In this document: in pieces, positions 7,464 to 15,936 of the stretch
Layout of the letters: every line of letters starts with the position of its first letter
Numbering within the stretch: the stretch's first letter is position 1
Assembly (NCBI GenBank): GCA_017415995.1
Contig: JAFQDN010000073.1
Location: 1 to 41,325, forward strand
Length of the DNA: 41,325 nt
Direction: 5' to 3'
DNA from: Akkermansia sp.
Lineage (GTDB): Bacteria; Verrucomicrobiota; Verrucomicrobiia; Verrucomicrobiales; Akkermansiaceae
Program-made: the position numbers and the translations under genes
The notes under the pieces: model-generated
What the model was told of the DNA's origin: nothing
Database searches by the model: none
The model's input: only the letters and a program-made list of their open reading frames with translations

Positions 7464-8378
7464 GTGGAGGCTAGTAAGGCAGAGCAGAGGTTATGCACTC
7501 GGCTGGGCTTGGAGCCTGCCGCTGCGGAGCGCTTGGTGGCAGCAATGCGTGCGGGTAGCTCGTCGCGCTCGGCAGTGGTGCTCAGCCCGAAGGCTCCGGC
7601 AGACTACGAGCCGCCGTTTGCGTGTGCAGATATGAGCGCTGCACCGTGGTTGCCTCCGCGTGTGTATGTGCCGGAGGCAGGAGAGCGCCCGGCGCAGTAT
7701 GCTGATTATGAGGCCGGGTTGTACTATGTGTTGGATGTGTCGTCCTGCTGGGAGTCCGCAGCATTGGCGCATGTTCCGCCGCCTGCAAGCAGTTTGGATT
7801 TGTGTGCCGCCCCCGGGGGGAAGACGATGCTGATGGCGGCACGGTATGTGCCCCAGGCTCATACCGCTAATGAGGTGAATGCTGCCCGGCGTGGGATACT
7901 GCGGCAAAATATAGAAAAGTGCGGACTACCGAACACGGAGGTGAGCGGGCTGAGGCCGGACCAATGGGCTGCGGAGGGAAAGCAATTTGACTTGATGCTG
8001 GTGGATGCTCCGTGCAGCGGGCAATCCTTGTTGTGTAAAGGGATAAAAAATCCCGGGTGTTTGGGTGCGCAGATGGTGAACGGCAATGCCAAACGCCAGA
8101 AAGGGATTATGCTTGCCGCGGTGCAATGCGTGACAGCCGGCGGGCACATCCTGTATTCCACTTGCACCTATGACCCTGACGAGAATGAAAAGGTAATCTC
8201 GTACATCCTGCGGCGAGTACCTGGGTGGGTTGCTGTGGAAGTGCCGTTGTTAGCGGCGTTCCGCAGCGGATTGGCAGATTTTCCGTGTTACCGCTTATTG
8301 CCGGAGCACGGATTCGGGGCAGGTGGCTTTTGCTGCTTGCTGAAAAAAACAGAAAACATTGAACAAACGACAAAATAA
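7464..8378 (+). CDS. RsmB/RsmF-like rRNA (cytosine-C5) methyltransferase
   Basis: A SAM-dependent enzyme of the NOL1/NOP2/Sun family, which makes 5-methylcytosine in rRNA. Visible motifs in the 304-residue protein: EAGLYYVLDVSS (83-94), the SAM-binding DLCAAPGGK (112-120), DAPCSG with Cys184 (181-186), and YSTCTY with the nucleophile Cys234 (231-236). It is shorter than E. coli RsmB because it lacks the N-terminal NusB-like domain, and it has no long C-terminal extension as in RsmF. The GTG start lies 4 nt after the ROK kinase stop, suggesting translational coupling. The exact rRNA position modified cannot be told from sequence alone. Confidence 0.88.
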   Translation: MEASKAEQRLCTRLGLEPAAAERLVAAMRAGSSSRSAVVLSPKAPADYEPPFACADMSAAPWLPPRVYVPEAGERPAQYADYEAGLYYVLDVSSCWESAALAHVPPPASSLDLCAAPGGKTMLMAARYVPQAHTANEVNAARRGILRQNIEKCGLPNTEVSGLRPDQWAAEGKQFDLMLVDAPCSGQSLLCKGIKNPGCLGAQMVNGNAKRQKGIMLAAVQCVTAGGHILYSTCTYDPDENEKVISYILRRVPGWVAVEVPLLAAFRSGLADFPCYRLLPEHGFGAGGFCCLLKKTENIEQTTK

Positions 8379-8394
8379 CGTGTCTAAACGGAGT

Positions 8395-8922
8395 ATGAAG
8401 AAGATTCTCCCCCTGATGATGGCCTCGATGGTGCCTACTTTGTTAGCCTCACCCTTGCCTGAGAAGGCGGACGTGTTGGCTTCCAATACCGTAATTGCCC
8501 GTTACGAAGGGCTTACTGATATTCCCTGCCGTTTTATGACGGCTGATTGCCCGGATAAGTGTGACCACGCTACCAAAGTGGCAACCTTTACGGTGATTAA
8601 GAATGAGGATTACAAGAAACCCGGTAAGTACGGGGATGATAAGGCTGAGGCGGGTTCTGTTGTGATGGTGGATATGAAGAAGCCCACTCCCGGCCAGGAT
8701 GATGCTGCAGTTTACGCTTTGGTGGATACCCTGAAACCCGGCGATACCGTGCGCCTGACGCAGGAGCATTTGTACGTGGATGATGGCAAGGCTCAGTATC
8801 CCGTGCGTCCTGTAACGAAAATGGAAAAGGTGGAGGCACCTGCAGAGGCTGCATCCGTGCCGTCCGCAGTACCGGCCACGCCGGTGCAGCCGCGAGTGAT
8901 GCCCGGTCGCCGTGCGCGCTGA
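8395..8922 (+). CDS. Secreted hypothetical protein
   Basis: About 175 residues. The ATG at 8395 gives a signal peptide (MKKILPLMMASMVPTLLA, then SPLPEKADV), whereas the longer frame from a TTG at 8359 would overlap the methyltransferase and bury the signal. The mature part has four cysteines close together (IPCRFMTADCPDKCDH and nearby), acidic stretches, and an Ala/Pro/Val-rich basic tail ending GRRAR. No family is recognised. It sits in the ROK-methyltransferase operon, and its end overlaps the next start by 11 nt. Likely periplasmic or outer-membrane associated. Confidence 0.75.
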   Translation: MKKILPLMMASMVPTLLASPLPEKADVLASNTVIARYEGLTDIPCRFMTADCPDKCDHATKVATFTVIKNEDYKKPGKYGDDKAEAGSVVMVDMKKPTPGQDDAAVYALVDTLKPGDTVRLTQEHLYVDDGKAQYPVRPVTKMEKVEAPAEAASVPSAVPATPVQPRVMPGRRAR

Positions 8923-9703
8923 TATTTTCAGTTTGTGTTTGTGTATTTGTGGCTGCTCCGTTATGTGTAAGGCGGAGCAGCCCCTTGTTGCCGAATGTGA
9001 GGAGCAGAGCCCGCATGTGTATGCTCAGCGCCCATTGCCGGTACGGCAGGCAGAGGTCGCGCTGGTGTTTATCGGCGGTTTCGGGGATGAGGTGACCGGA
9101 ATAGTGGAGTATTTGGCACGCCGATTCCCGGAGAGTGCGCTCGGCATGCAGTCCGAGGCTGTCCGCGCATATTACCATTGGAATGGCGGCTGTGTGGAGG
9201 ATGCTACAGAGGGGTTCCGCCGAATTGCGGATGATGTAGCCGCGTTTCGCCGGGCTAATCCCGGGGCAGCGGTTGTGCTGGTGGGGCACAGTATGGGCGC
9301 TGCCGCAGCCCTGAAAGTGGCAGAGCTCCAACCGCTAATGAAAGACTCCCCCGGAATATACCTGGTAACACTAGACCCCGCCGACCGCGTGGTGAAGCCG
9401 GTAAGGCCGGCCGGAGTGAGTTGGTGGGGCAATTGCTATGTGGAGAACTCCCGCTCACAGCATGATTTTATTATAGCGTTGGGGGGCCGCTGGAACCACT
9501 GCGCTGCCGCGGATTACAACGTGGTGTTTGATGGGCGTGATACTGATGAGTACGGCCACCCGTATATACATGACAACGCGATGTCGCTGCTGATGAGTAG
9601 CGGTGGTACGCCTGCGGCTTCTTTGTGTAGGAAGCTGGCAGCGGCTCTCAGAGCGGGAGGGTATTCACAGAGAAATGTAGCCGAGAAGCCGGAACATCCA
9701 TAA
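8912..9703 (+). CDS. Alpha/beta-hydrolase-fold protein, probably exported
   Basis: A 263-residue lipase/esterase-like protein. The nucleophile elbow GHSMG (Ser near residue 130) follows the strand AAVVLV; a candidate acid is the Asp in TLDPADR, and candidate histidines are in GHPYIHDNAM, so a Ser-Asp-His triad can be drawn. The N-terminus from the GTG at 8912 (MRADIFSLCLCICGCSVMC) is Cys-rich and hydrophobic; ICGC could be a poor lipobox, so an outer-membrane lipoprotein is possible. It overlaps the preceding gene by 11 nt, indicating coupling. The substrate is unknown. The last 39 nt overlap the convergent small gene 9665-9850. Confidence 0.75.
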   Translation: MRADIFSLCLCICGCSVMCKAEQPLVAECEEQSPHVYAQRPLPVRQAEVALVFIGGFGDEVTGIVEYLARRFPESALGMQSEAVRAYYHWNGGCVEDATEGFRRIADDVAAFRRANPGAAVVLVGHSMGAAAALKVAELQPLMKDSPGIYLVTLDPADRVVKPVRPAGVSWWGNCYVENSRSQHDFIIALGGRWNHCAAADYNVVFDGRDTDEYGHPYIHDNAMSLLMSSGGTPAASLCRKLAAALRAGGYSQRNVAEKPEHP

Positions 9704-9850
9704 CGAGATGGCTATCAGAGCCAGCAAATACCACCCGATTACCCAGCCTCTGCTCACGTAGGAACGCCGGGTATTCTTTTGCTCCCGCATCAGCTTACCT
9801 GTTTGTTGCTCGAAAACAACGTCCTGATTTTTCGGTAATTCCTCTTTCAT
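9665..9850 (-). CDS. Small single-pass membrane protein
   Basis: A 61-residue protein with a charged N-terminal half (MKEELPKNQDVV to NTRRSYV) and one C-terminal transmembrane helix (about residues 37-58, WVIGWYLLALIAISLWMFRLL). It lies 55 nt downstream of def on the same strand, so it may be the second gene of that operon, and it overlaps the hydrolase gene tail-to-tail. No family is recognised. The natural helix and basic flank argue for a real gene. Confidence 0.5.
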   Translation of the reverse strand: MKEELPKNQDVVFEQQTGKLMREQKNTRRSYVSRGWVIGWYLLALIAISLWMFRLLGYISL

Positions 9851-9905
9851 GCTGAGTTACAATGGGAGGTGCAGCTTGCCGGCGTAACCTTTGTGGGCCA
9901 GGGGC

Positions 9906-10463
9906 TTAATAGCCCTCTGCCAAGCGTTTGAGTTTTTTGGAAAGCGTAAGTTTGGACGCAGAGGAAACACGGTCTACAAAAAGGAAGCCGTCCAAATGGT
10001 CACACTCATGCTGTAGGCAGCGCGCCAATAACCCGGAGCAGTCCAACTCCAGCACAGAGCCATCCAACTGAGGTAAAGTGGCGCGCACAAACTCCGGGCG
10101 TGATACATTGGCGCGGATGTTGTGGACGCTCAGGCAGCCCTCTTTGAAAAGATATTGCTTGCCGTAGGGTTCAATGGTCGGGTTGATAAAGATGAGGGGC
10201 ATGATGTCGCGAATGGGTCGCAGCTCGCCGTTTACAGTGGCCATCTCCGGTTCCTCTCCTTCTTCCTCGTCCTCCGGAATATCGATGACAACAAGGCGGA
10301 TGTTTTCACCCACTTGAGGGGCAGCCAAGCCGATGCCGTTGGCTTCGTACATGGTTTCCAACATGTTTTGAGCCAGCGTGGTGACAGAATCATCTACTTG
10401 TTCTACAGGGGCACACTTGACCCTCAGAACCGGATTTCCGTATTGTGTGATGGGAAGTAACAT
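9906..10463 (-). CDS. def: Peptide deformylase
   Basis: Removes the formyl group from the N-terminal methionine of new proteins. The 185-residue metalloenzyme has all three motifs: GIGLAAPQ (43-50), EGCLS with metal ligand Cys110 (108-112), and QHECDHLDG with His152, Glu153 and His156. An acidic insertion (EDEEEGEEPE, about 64-73) lies in a surface loop. The start is supported by a consensus promoter whose -10 ends 14 nt upstream. It is not next to fmt, unlike in many bacteria. Confidence 0.96.
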   Translation of the reverse strand: MLLPITQYGNPVLRVKCAPVEQVDDSVTTLAQNMLETMYEANGIGLAAPQVGENIRLVVIDIPEDEEEGEEPEMATVNGELRPIRDIMPLIFINPTIEPYGKQYLFKEGCLSVHNIRANVSRPEFVRATLPQLDGSVLELDCSGLLARCLQHECDHLDGFLFVDRVSSASKLTLSKKLKRLAEGY

Positions 10464-10477
10464 AATGCTCTTGCGCT

Positions 10478-10506
10478 ATTTTACTCGGATGTATTCGCCT
10501 TGTCAA
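10478..10506 (-). promoter_or_regulatory. def promoter
   Basis: On the minus strand -35 TTGACA (10501-10506), a 17-nt spacer and -10 TAAAAT (10478-10483); the ATG follows 14 nt later. Close to consensus. Confidence 0.7.
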
Positions 10507-10793
10507 TCCTGAATTGTGGGCTGCATGCTTTGGGGATTGAAAGTAAGAGGTATGTGTAGATTGTAGTGCTCATCAAAATAATTTGCTCATGAATGGATAT
10601 ATGATGCCCGTTCAGGAATATTAACCGGGGCGTGCCTTGTTGGGGTGGGGATAACGGCAGTTTTTCTTAAATCTTTGGGGCAGTAGAGCGCGGTAAGAGG
10701 CTCAAAAACTGCATAAACAGGCGCAATGGAGCATTTTCTGCTTGCAGTGTGACGGTGTATTTTGCTATGATGAGAAGGAACGAAGAAACGGTT
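10507..10793. other. Intergenic region between def and the ABC transporter
   Basis: About 290 bp with no gene I can support. The forward frame of the transporter continues upstream to 10749, but those codons are unlike an ABC-protein N-terminus. A forward promoter for the transporter operon presumably lies here, but no consensus pair stands out. Confidence 0.4.
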
Positions 10794-12521
10794 ATGCTTG
10801 AGGCAAGAAATATCTGTTTGGAAGTAGATGCGGGAGAAGAGCCTCTTTTCCTGCTCAATGATGTTAATTTTTGCGTGCCGCGTGGGCATTTCATGGCCAT
10901 TGTAGGCCCGAGCGGATGTGGTAAGACAACGTTGCTGAAATCCATTGCCGGGATTAAGGATATTACCTCCGGCTCCTTCTTTTGGGAGGGGCGCGATTTG
11001 GCAGAGGATGGAGATTTTGAGCCGCATGAAATCGGTTACGTACCCCAATTCAGCATAGCGTATGATGAATTGACCGTTGATGAGAGCGTGGAGAACTCCG
11101 CACGCCTGCGCGTGCATGCTGATGAAGATGAACTTAATGACATCATCGATAAAGTATTGGCGGAAACGGGGTTAACGGATATTGCGGACCGAGAAGTAAA
11201 ACTTTTGTCCGGCGGGCAGAAGCGCCGTTTGGCATTGGCAATGGAATTGGTGTCCGGACCGCGTATACTACTGTGTGACGAGGTGACGAGCGGACTGGAT
11301 CCGCGCTCCGAGCGCGAGATAGTGGAGCTATTGCATGAGCTGAGCATGAAGGAGGGGCGCATTGTCATATCCGTGACCCACAGTTTGGCGCAAATGGAGC
11401 TCTATGATAGCATCATGGTCATGCACCGTGGTAATTTGGCTTATCATGGCACCCCCTCTGCCATGTGTCACTACTTTTCCGTGTCCAACTTTGAGGAGGT
11501 GTATCCGCAACTGGCAGGCCGCGAACCGGAGGAATGGAGCTACAGCTGGCTCAAACACCGTTTGGAGTATTACAAACGCTTGGAGAAAGAGCACCTGCGC
11601 AAGTTTGAAAGCCGCGGAGAGACTCCCCCTCCGCCGGAGCCTCGCAATAACGAGGAGGAGGAAAAGATAACGCCCGGGTTCATGTCTCAAATGTTCACCT
11701 TGCTGCGGCGTAGGTTCTCCATCTTCTTCCGAGACCGCGGACAGCTGACCCTGCAAATCGCCATGATATTGATATTCCCTATCTTAGTGGCGTGTTTTAC
11801 GGACAGAGGGTGGGAGGTGCTCAGCAACCTCAATGATTCATCATCCATGAATGCCGCCGAGATTGTGCGAGCCATGAAGGAGCAGGTGAATCAAAATGCC
11901 ATGGTTGGTTCTGCTATTTCCGGCATCATCATGTTCCAGGTGATTTTGCTTGGGCTGATGGGCTCCAACAACTCATCGCGAGAGATAGCCGGAGAGCGCC
12001 TCATCATGGAGAAAGAAAAGTTTGCCGGCGTGAGACCCTTGGCATATGTCAGCTCTAAGGTGTTGTTCCTTTCGGTGTTAGTCTTGGTGCAGAGCTTATG
12101 GATGTTCATGTTCGTGCACTTTTTCTGGGGCTTCCGCGGGGATGTGTTCAACCATTTGCTCTTCTTATTGTTGGCAAATGCAGCCATGACCAGCGTGTGC
12201 CTCGGAATCTCCGCAAACTCCCGCACCGCGGACCAAGCATCATTGCTGAGCATCTACTTGGTAGGTTTCCAATTGCCGCTATCCGGTGCGGTTTTGGCAC
12301 TGGATAAAGTGCTTGCCACCATCACGCATCCCTTTATTTCCGCATACTGGGCATGGAGTGGCAGTCTTGCCGGGGTGGAGGACACCTATGCGGACGTGGT
12401 GGACAACATTGTAGAGACGGACTTTGCATCCTACAACATGAGCTTGATCGTGTTGCTGGCTCATATTGTGGTAGGTGTTGTGCTGACGTACATCGGTACT
12501 CGCAGAACGAGATGGGAATAA
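10794..12521 (+). CDS. ABCG-like ABC transporter (ATPase-permease half transporter)
   Basis: An ATP-driven transporter of unknown substrate in the inner membrane. From ATG 10794 (MLEARNICLEV, the usual start of an ABC domain) the protein has 575 residues. The N-terminal ATPase shows Walker A GPSGCGKT (38-45), Q-loop Gln85, signature LSGGQ (138-142), Walker B LLCDE (Glu163) and switch His196. A charged, Pro/Glu-rich linker follows, then an ABC2-type membrane domain with about six helices. ATPase-before-permease order on one chain is that of ABCG/White-type half transporters, which work as dimers. In-frame ATG 10767 is an alternative start. It heads an operon with two envelope proteins and gluQ. 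Confidence 0.88.
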   Translation: MLEARNICLEVDAGEEPLFLLNDVNFCVPRGHFMAIVGPSGCGKTTLLKSIAGIKDITSGSFFWEGRDLAEDGDFEPHEIGYVPQFSIAYDELTVDESVENSARLRVHADEDELNDIIDKVLAETGLTDIADREVKLLSGGQKRRLALAMELVSGPRILLCDEVTSGLDPRSEREIVELLHELSMKEGRIVISVTHSLAQMELYDSIMVMHRGNLAYHGTPSAMCHYFSVSNFEEVYPQLAGREPEEWSYSWLKHRLEYYKRLEKEHLRKFESRGETPPPPEPRNNEEEEKITPGFMSQMFTLLRRRFSIFFRDRGQLTLQIAMILIFPILVACFTDRGWEVLSNLNDSSSMNAAEIVRAMKEQVNQNAMVGSAISGIIMFQVILLGLMGSNNSSREIAGERLIMEKEKFAGVRPLAYVSSKVLFLSVLVLVQSLWMFMFVHFFWGFRGDVFNHLLFLLLANAAMTSVCLGISANSRTADQASLLSIYLVGFQLPLSGAVLALDKVLATITHPFISAYWAWSGSLAGVEDTYADVVDNIVETDFASYNMSLIVLLAHIVVGVVLTYIGTRRTRWE

Positions 12522-12542
12522 TTTTCAAAATATTAAATACCA

Positions 12543-12980
12543 ATGGCCAGAGCATCCAGAAGAAAATCAAAAGGTAAAGGCACCAATGGCTTGTACATAG
12601 GTGTTGCAGCAATCGGCGGTGGCATCTTGGTGGTACTTGCCATGCTGCTTTTTGCCACAATGGATAAGGACACCGCAACCGTAGCGGGCGGTAATTTTTC
12701 CGCCGAGCAGTATGTGAAGCGCGGTTCCGTATCGGTGGGTAACACCTACCGCATAGAGGCATCCGTGGTGGAGGTACACTCCCACGGTAGCAGCCGAATT
12801 GTGGAAGTGATGACGAATGATAACTACCGCATCGGCTTGTTTGTGCCTTCCGGTTCCGGATTCAGCAACATCCGCAAGGGCATGGACTACGTTTTTACCG
12901 TAAAAGGTAAAAACGGGCAGCTGGAAGACGGCTCACACGTGAAAGGAATTTTAGTAGTAGTAGATGTAGAAGCAAAGTAA
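12543..12980 (+). CDS. Membrane-anchored protein with an OB-fold-like domain
   Basis: A 145-residue protein: a very basic N-terminus (MARASRRKSKGKG), one transmembrane helix (about residues 18-40), then a beta-rich extracytoplasmic domain (about 60-143) with the pattern NTYRIEASVVEVHSH to DYVFTVKGKNG, reminiscent of small OB-fold barrels. No catalytic motif is seen. It follows the ABC gene by 21 nt and its TAA abuts the next ATG directly. It may assist the transporter or the large secreted protein downstream; this is inference from spacing only. Confidence 0.72.
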   Translation: MARASRRKSKGKGTNGLYIGVAAIGGGILVVLAMLLFATMDKDTATVAGGNFSAEQYVKRGSVSVGNTYRIEASVVEVHSHGSSRIVEVMTNDNYRIGLFVPSGSGFSNIRKGMDYVFTVKGKNGQLEDGSHVKGILVVVDVEAK

Positions 12981-14921
12981 ATGAAGACGATACATACTAT
13001 ACCGCTTGTGGCACTGTTGTGCGGGCTTGCGCCTGCACAAATGCCGAGTACGGCACCTTCCGGTTTTGATATGAGCGGGCGCTCTACGCAGACGGCGGCC
13101 GGTGTGCATAATGATGACCCTAACAGCGTCGGAGAAACGCCGCCTCCGCAGATGATGGGTATGGAGCTTCCCTTGCTGGATCCTGCAACGGATACCGTCA
13201 GCTACAATGGTGGCAAGTTCGACGTAGGAAACAATGCCATGGTGCGTGAGCGTTTTGAAAAGTACCTCAACCAATCGCCTGATGATTCCGAGGCCTCTAA
13301 GAAGTACCGTAAAACCATTGAAAAACTGATAGATTTTACGCAAAAATACTCCAAGAATGCCGGAGCCGTCGGAAGCAAGGTGTTGGTAAAAATCGGAACC
13401 ACCTTGTATGACATATCGGATTATCCCGGAGATGGCCAACAGGCAGGCGTGCTGGCAAGCGGCATTGTAAGTGCGCTGGATGCGCAGCGTGCCAACCTGC
13501 GCCGTGACAAAGCAAACAAGGATTTGGATGAGGAAATCGAGAAACTTGTCAAAAAAACGAACTCACTGACCAACCAGAATACCCAGAAGGGCAGCGGTGG
13601 TGGTTCTATCGGCAATATCCAAGGTAAATCCGGCGGTAACGCAGGCGTGAGCCATACGGTGAGAATTGCGTTCAATACGCAGAAAATTGCAGAAGGCAAG
13701 GCCAAACAAGGCGCTAATGATGCCGTGAGCACAGCGGCACTGGCGCAGGCCAAGGTTCAATACCAAGCTATGGTCCTGAGCTTCTTCTTGCAGCGCAGAT
13801 TCGACCACGCCGTTATCGGCGCACGCACATACCGCCACGTCTTCCGTGATGGAGATACGCAGTTGAACATGGATAAGGAGTCCGATGCGTACAAGATGAT
13901 TACGGGCATAACCGGTATGCCCCCCACCATCAACGTGTTGGATGCCGCAGCCGCCAATGCTCGGCGAGATATTGACCAGAGTATGGATTCCATAGCCAAC
14001 CTGTTGGCTCAAAACAAGCTTGGTGAGGCAACAAACCGATTGATTGCAGCAGTAGCCATCGGTGAGTTCATGCAGAGCGTCGCCACATTCCCGACGGAGT
14101 CGCGCAGGCGGATAGCTGAGTATTGGACCCTGCGCAAGCGAGCCCTTACTGCATTGAATGCGCGTGATTACGACACAGTGGAGCAGGTGGCAACAAAATT
14201 AAAGGAATTGGATGCCGATTTTGATGATTCCCTGTTGCTCTCTTACACCGCCGGCAAGAAACGACAGAGCGATTTGCACATTCGCAACGCGTACAAGGCT
14301 CTGCGTGCCGGCAAAGACCAAGAGTTTAATGATGAAATCACCAAAGCCGGTGTCATTTGGCCTCGCAATCCGAACCTCAAGAAAGGTGAAGAGGAGCTTA
14401 CTCGCTTTGACAGCTACGATGCCGAGAAAAAAGAGTTCTCGGATTTGGTGAGAGCAAAGCGCTTCCGCGATATTTACCGTGACCGCGAACGTTTGAAGGT
14501 GGTAGCCGCTTTGGACCCTGAGTTGGGTAAGCAATATGAAGCCGTTATTCGCTATGTGGAAAAGGTAGATAACCAAGTGGCGGAATTCCGTGTCATTGCT
14601 CGGGAGCAGGGGACCATGGGGGCCGGTATGGCCTACGAGAAACTCGTAGCCATGCGTGAGGCCAACAATAAGTCGGATGACGATCTCTTCCGTGGTGAGC
14701 TCAAAAACGATAAGGTATTTACGGATGCCTTGCATGATTTTGAGGTGAACGCCGGTGAGTTTACAGATGCCCTCAAGGCTGCTCAAAAGGCTGAAAAAGC
14801 CGGTGAGTATGGCTCTGCACTGGCCCTTTACTACCGCGCGCGCGATATTAACCCCGCCTCCATCATGGCAAGAGAAGGTGTAGACCGCGTCTCGCGCGTA
14901 ATCTATAGAGCCAAGTTCTGA
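12981..14921 (+). CDS. Large secreted helical-repeat protein
   Basis: A 646-residue protein with a signal peptide (MKTIHTIPLVALLCGLAPAQ), a low-complexity Pro/Gly/Ser-rich section (residues about 20-65) and a long helical remainder. A Gly/Ser/Asn linker (about 200-222) separates an N-terminal helical part from a C-terminal part resembling TPR or other alpha-solenoid repeats, ending with AEKAGEYGSALALYYRARDI, a typical TPR helix pair. No enzyme motif is seen. The start ATG directly follows the stop of the preceding gene. Likely periplasmic, perhaps a scaffold for the co-encoded transporter. No named family is recognised. Confidence 0.75.
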   Translation: MKTIHTIPLVALLCGLAPAQMPSTAPSGFDMSGRSTQTAAGVHNDDPNSVGETPPPQMMGMELPLLDPATDTVSYNGGKFDVGNNAMVRERFEKYLNQSPDDSEASKKYRKTIEKLIDFTQKYSKNAGAVGSKVLVKIGTTLYDISDYPGDGQQAGVLASGIVSALDAQRANLRRDKANKDLDEEIEKLVKKTNSLTNQNTQKGSGGGSIGNIQGKSGGNAGVSHTVRIAFNTQKIAEGKAKQGANDAVSTAALAQAKVQYQAMVLSFFLQRRFDHAVIGARTYRHVFRDGDTQLNMDKESDAYKMITGITGMPPTINVLDAAAANARRDIDQSMDSIANLLAQNKLGEATNRLIAAVAIGEFMQSVATFPTESRRRIAEYWTLRKRALTALNARDYDTVEQVATKLKELDADFDDSLLLSYTAGKKRQSDLHIRNAYKALRAGKDQEFNDEITKAGVIWPRNPNLKKGEEELTRFDSYDAEKKEFSDLVRAKRFRDIYRDRERLKVVAALDPELGKQYEAVIRYVEKVDNQVAEFRVIAREQGTMGAGMAYEKLVAMREANNKSDDDLFRGELKNDKVFTDALHDFEVNAGEFTDALKAAQKAEKAGEYGSALALYYRARDINPASIMAREGVDRVSRVIYRAKF

Positions 14922-14945
14922 TGATGCCTCATCCCGGCATAGCAA

Positions 14946-15818
14946 ATGCCTGAAGTTTGTACCAGGTTTGCCCCCACGCCCAGCGGTCCGCTGCACGTGG
15001 GGCATTTGCTTGCAGCATTGCAATCCCGCCGCTTGGCAGATGCCCATGGGGGGAAATGCTTGTTGCGTATAGAAGATATTGATGTTACGCGCGCGCGCAG
15101 TCGCGAGTGGGTGGATTTAATGTATGAGGATTTGGCGTGGCTGGGGCTGAGTTTTGATGGCCCTGTAATGGTGCAGAGTGAGCGTTTCGGGGTGTATGGG
15201 CACATGCTGGAGCGCTTGAAAAACATGGGCTTACTTTACCCCTGTTTTTGTACACGCACGGAAATTAAGGCGCAAATAGCGGAAATAGGGCGTGCACCGC
15301 ATGCAACCTTAGGTTATCTATACCCCGGTACCTGCCGTAATTTGCCGCCGGATGTTGTGCAAGAGCGTTTAGCACGCGGAGATGCTCACGCCTGGCGCAT
15401 CGACATGCAAAAGGTGCAGGATATGGTAGGGTGCCCGCTGTGGAATGATTTGCACAGAGGCGTGCAGCGTTGCGTGCCGACTACGTACGGTGATGTTGTA
15501 CTGGCTCGTAAAGAAATGCCGGCCAGCTATCATTTAGCCGTCGTTGTGGATGATGCTGCCCAGGGAGTTACGCATGTTACCCGAGGGGAGGATTTGTTTG
15601 ATGCCACGCACATACACCGGGCCCTGCAAGCTGTGCTTGCTTTACCTGTGCCGCAATATTGTCACCATTCACTGTTAAAAGATAATAACGGTAAGCGCTT
15701 GGCTAAGCGGGATGGTGCTCGTTCCTTGGCCTCATTGCGCTCTGCCGGCTTTTCTCCGCAGGCTGTGCTCCGTTCCTTGCATATTGCCTTGCAGAATCAG
15801 GGAATTTGGCAAGTTTAG
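14946..15818 (+). CDS. gluQ: Glutamyl-Q tRNA(Asp) synthetase
   Basis: Attaches glutamate to the queuosine base at position 34 of tRNA-Asp; it is a paralogue of glutamyl-tRNA synthetase lacking the anticodon-binding domain. The 290-residue length fits GluQRS. Motifs: TRFAPTPSGPLHVGH (class I HIGH signature, 6-20), LLRIEDID (39-46), the zinc site Cys100-x-Cys102 with Tyr126 and Cys130 (YPGTC), and the KMSKS equivalent KRLAKRD. It is the last gene of the transporter operon, 24 nt after the secreted protein. Its presence implies the cell makes or salvages queuosine. Confidence 0.93.
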   Translation: MPEVCTRFAPTPSGPLHVGHLLAALQSRRLADAHGGKCLLRIEDIDVTRARSREWVDLMYEDLAWLGLSFDGPVMVQSERFGVYGHMLERLKNMGLLYPCFCTRTEIKAQIAEIGRAPHATLGYLYPGTCRNLPPDVVQERLARGDAHAWRIDMQKVQDMVGCPLWNDLHRGVQRCVPTTYGDVVLARKEMPASYHLAVVVDDAAQGVTHVTRGEDLFDATHIHRALQAVLALPVPQYCHHSLLKDNNGKRLAKRDGARSLASLRSAGFSPQAVLRSLHIALQNQGIWQV

Positions 15819-15936
15819 GGCAAGACGATAGCGGGATTTTTCATTTTGCAAATTGGATTGCTGAATTGATTGTTTGTCTTCGTTGCCGCTCGTGGATTGG
15901 ACTAAGCACCAATTTCATTGATAAACGCGTAACCCG

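Noticed and set aside
6530..7498. 322-codon frame antisense to the first ROK kinase
   Set aside because: Composition is unnatural (rich in His, Arg, Ser, Tyr) and it mirrors a clear kinase gene.
8359..8394. TTG start for the secreted protein at 8395
   Set aside because: It would add 12 charged residues before the signal peptide and overlap the methyltransferase gene.
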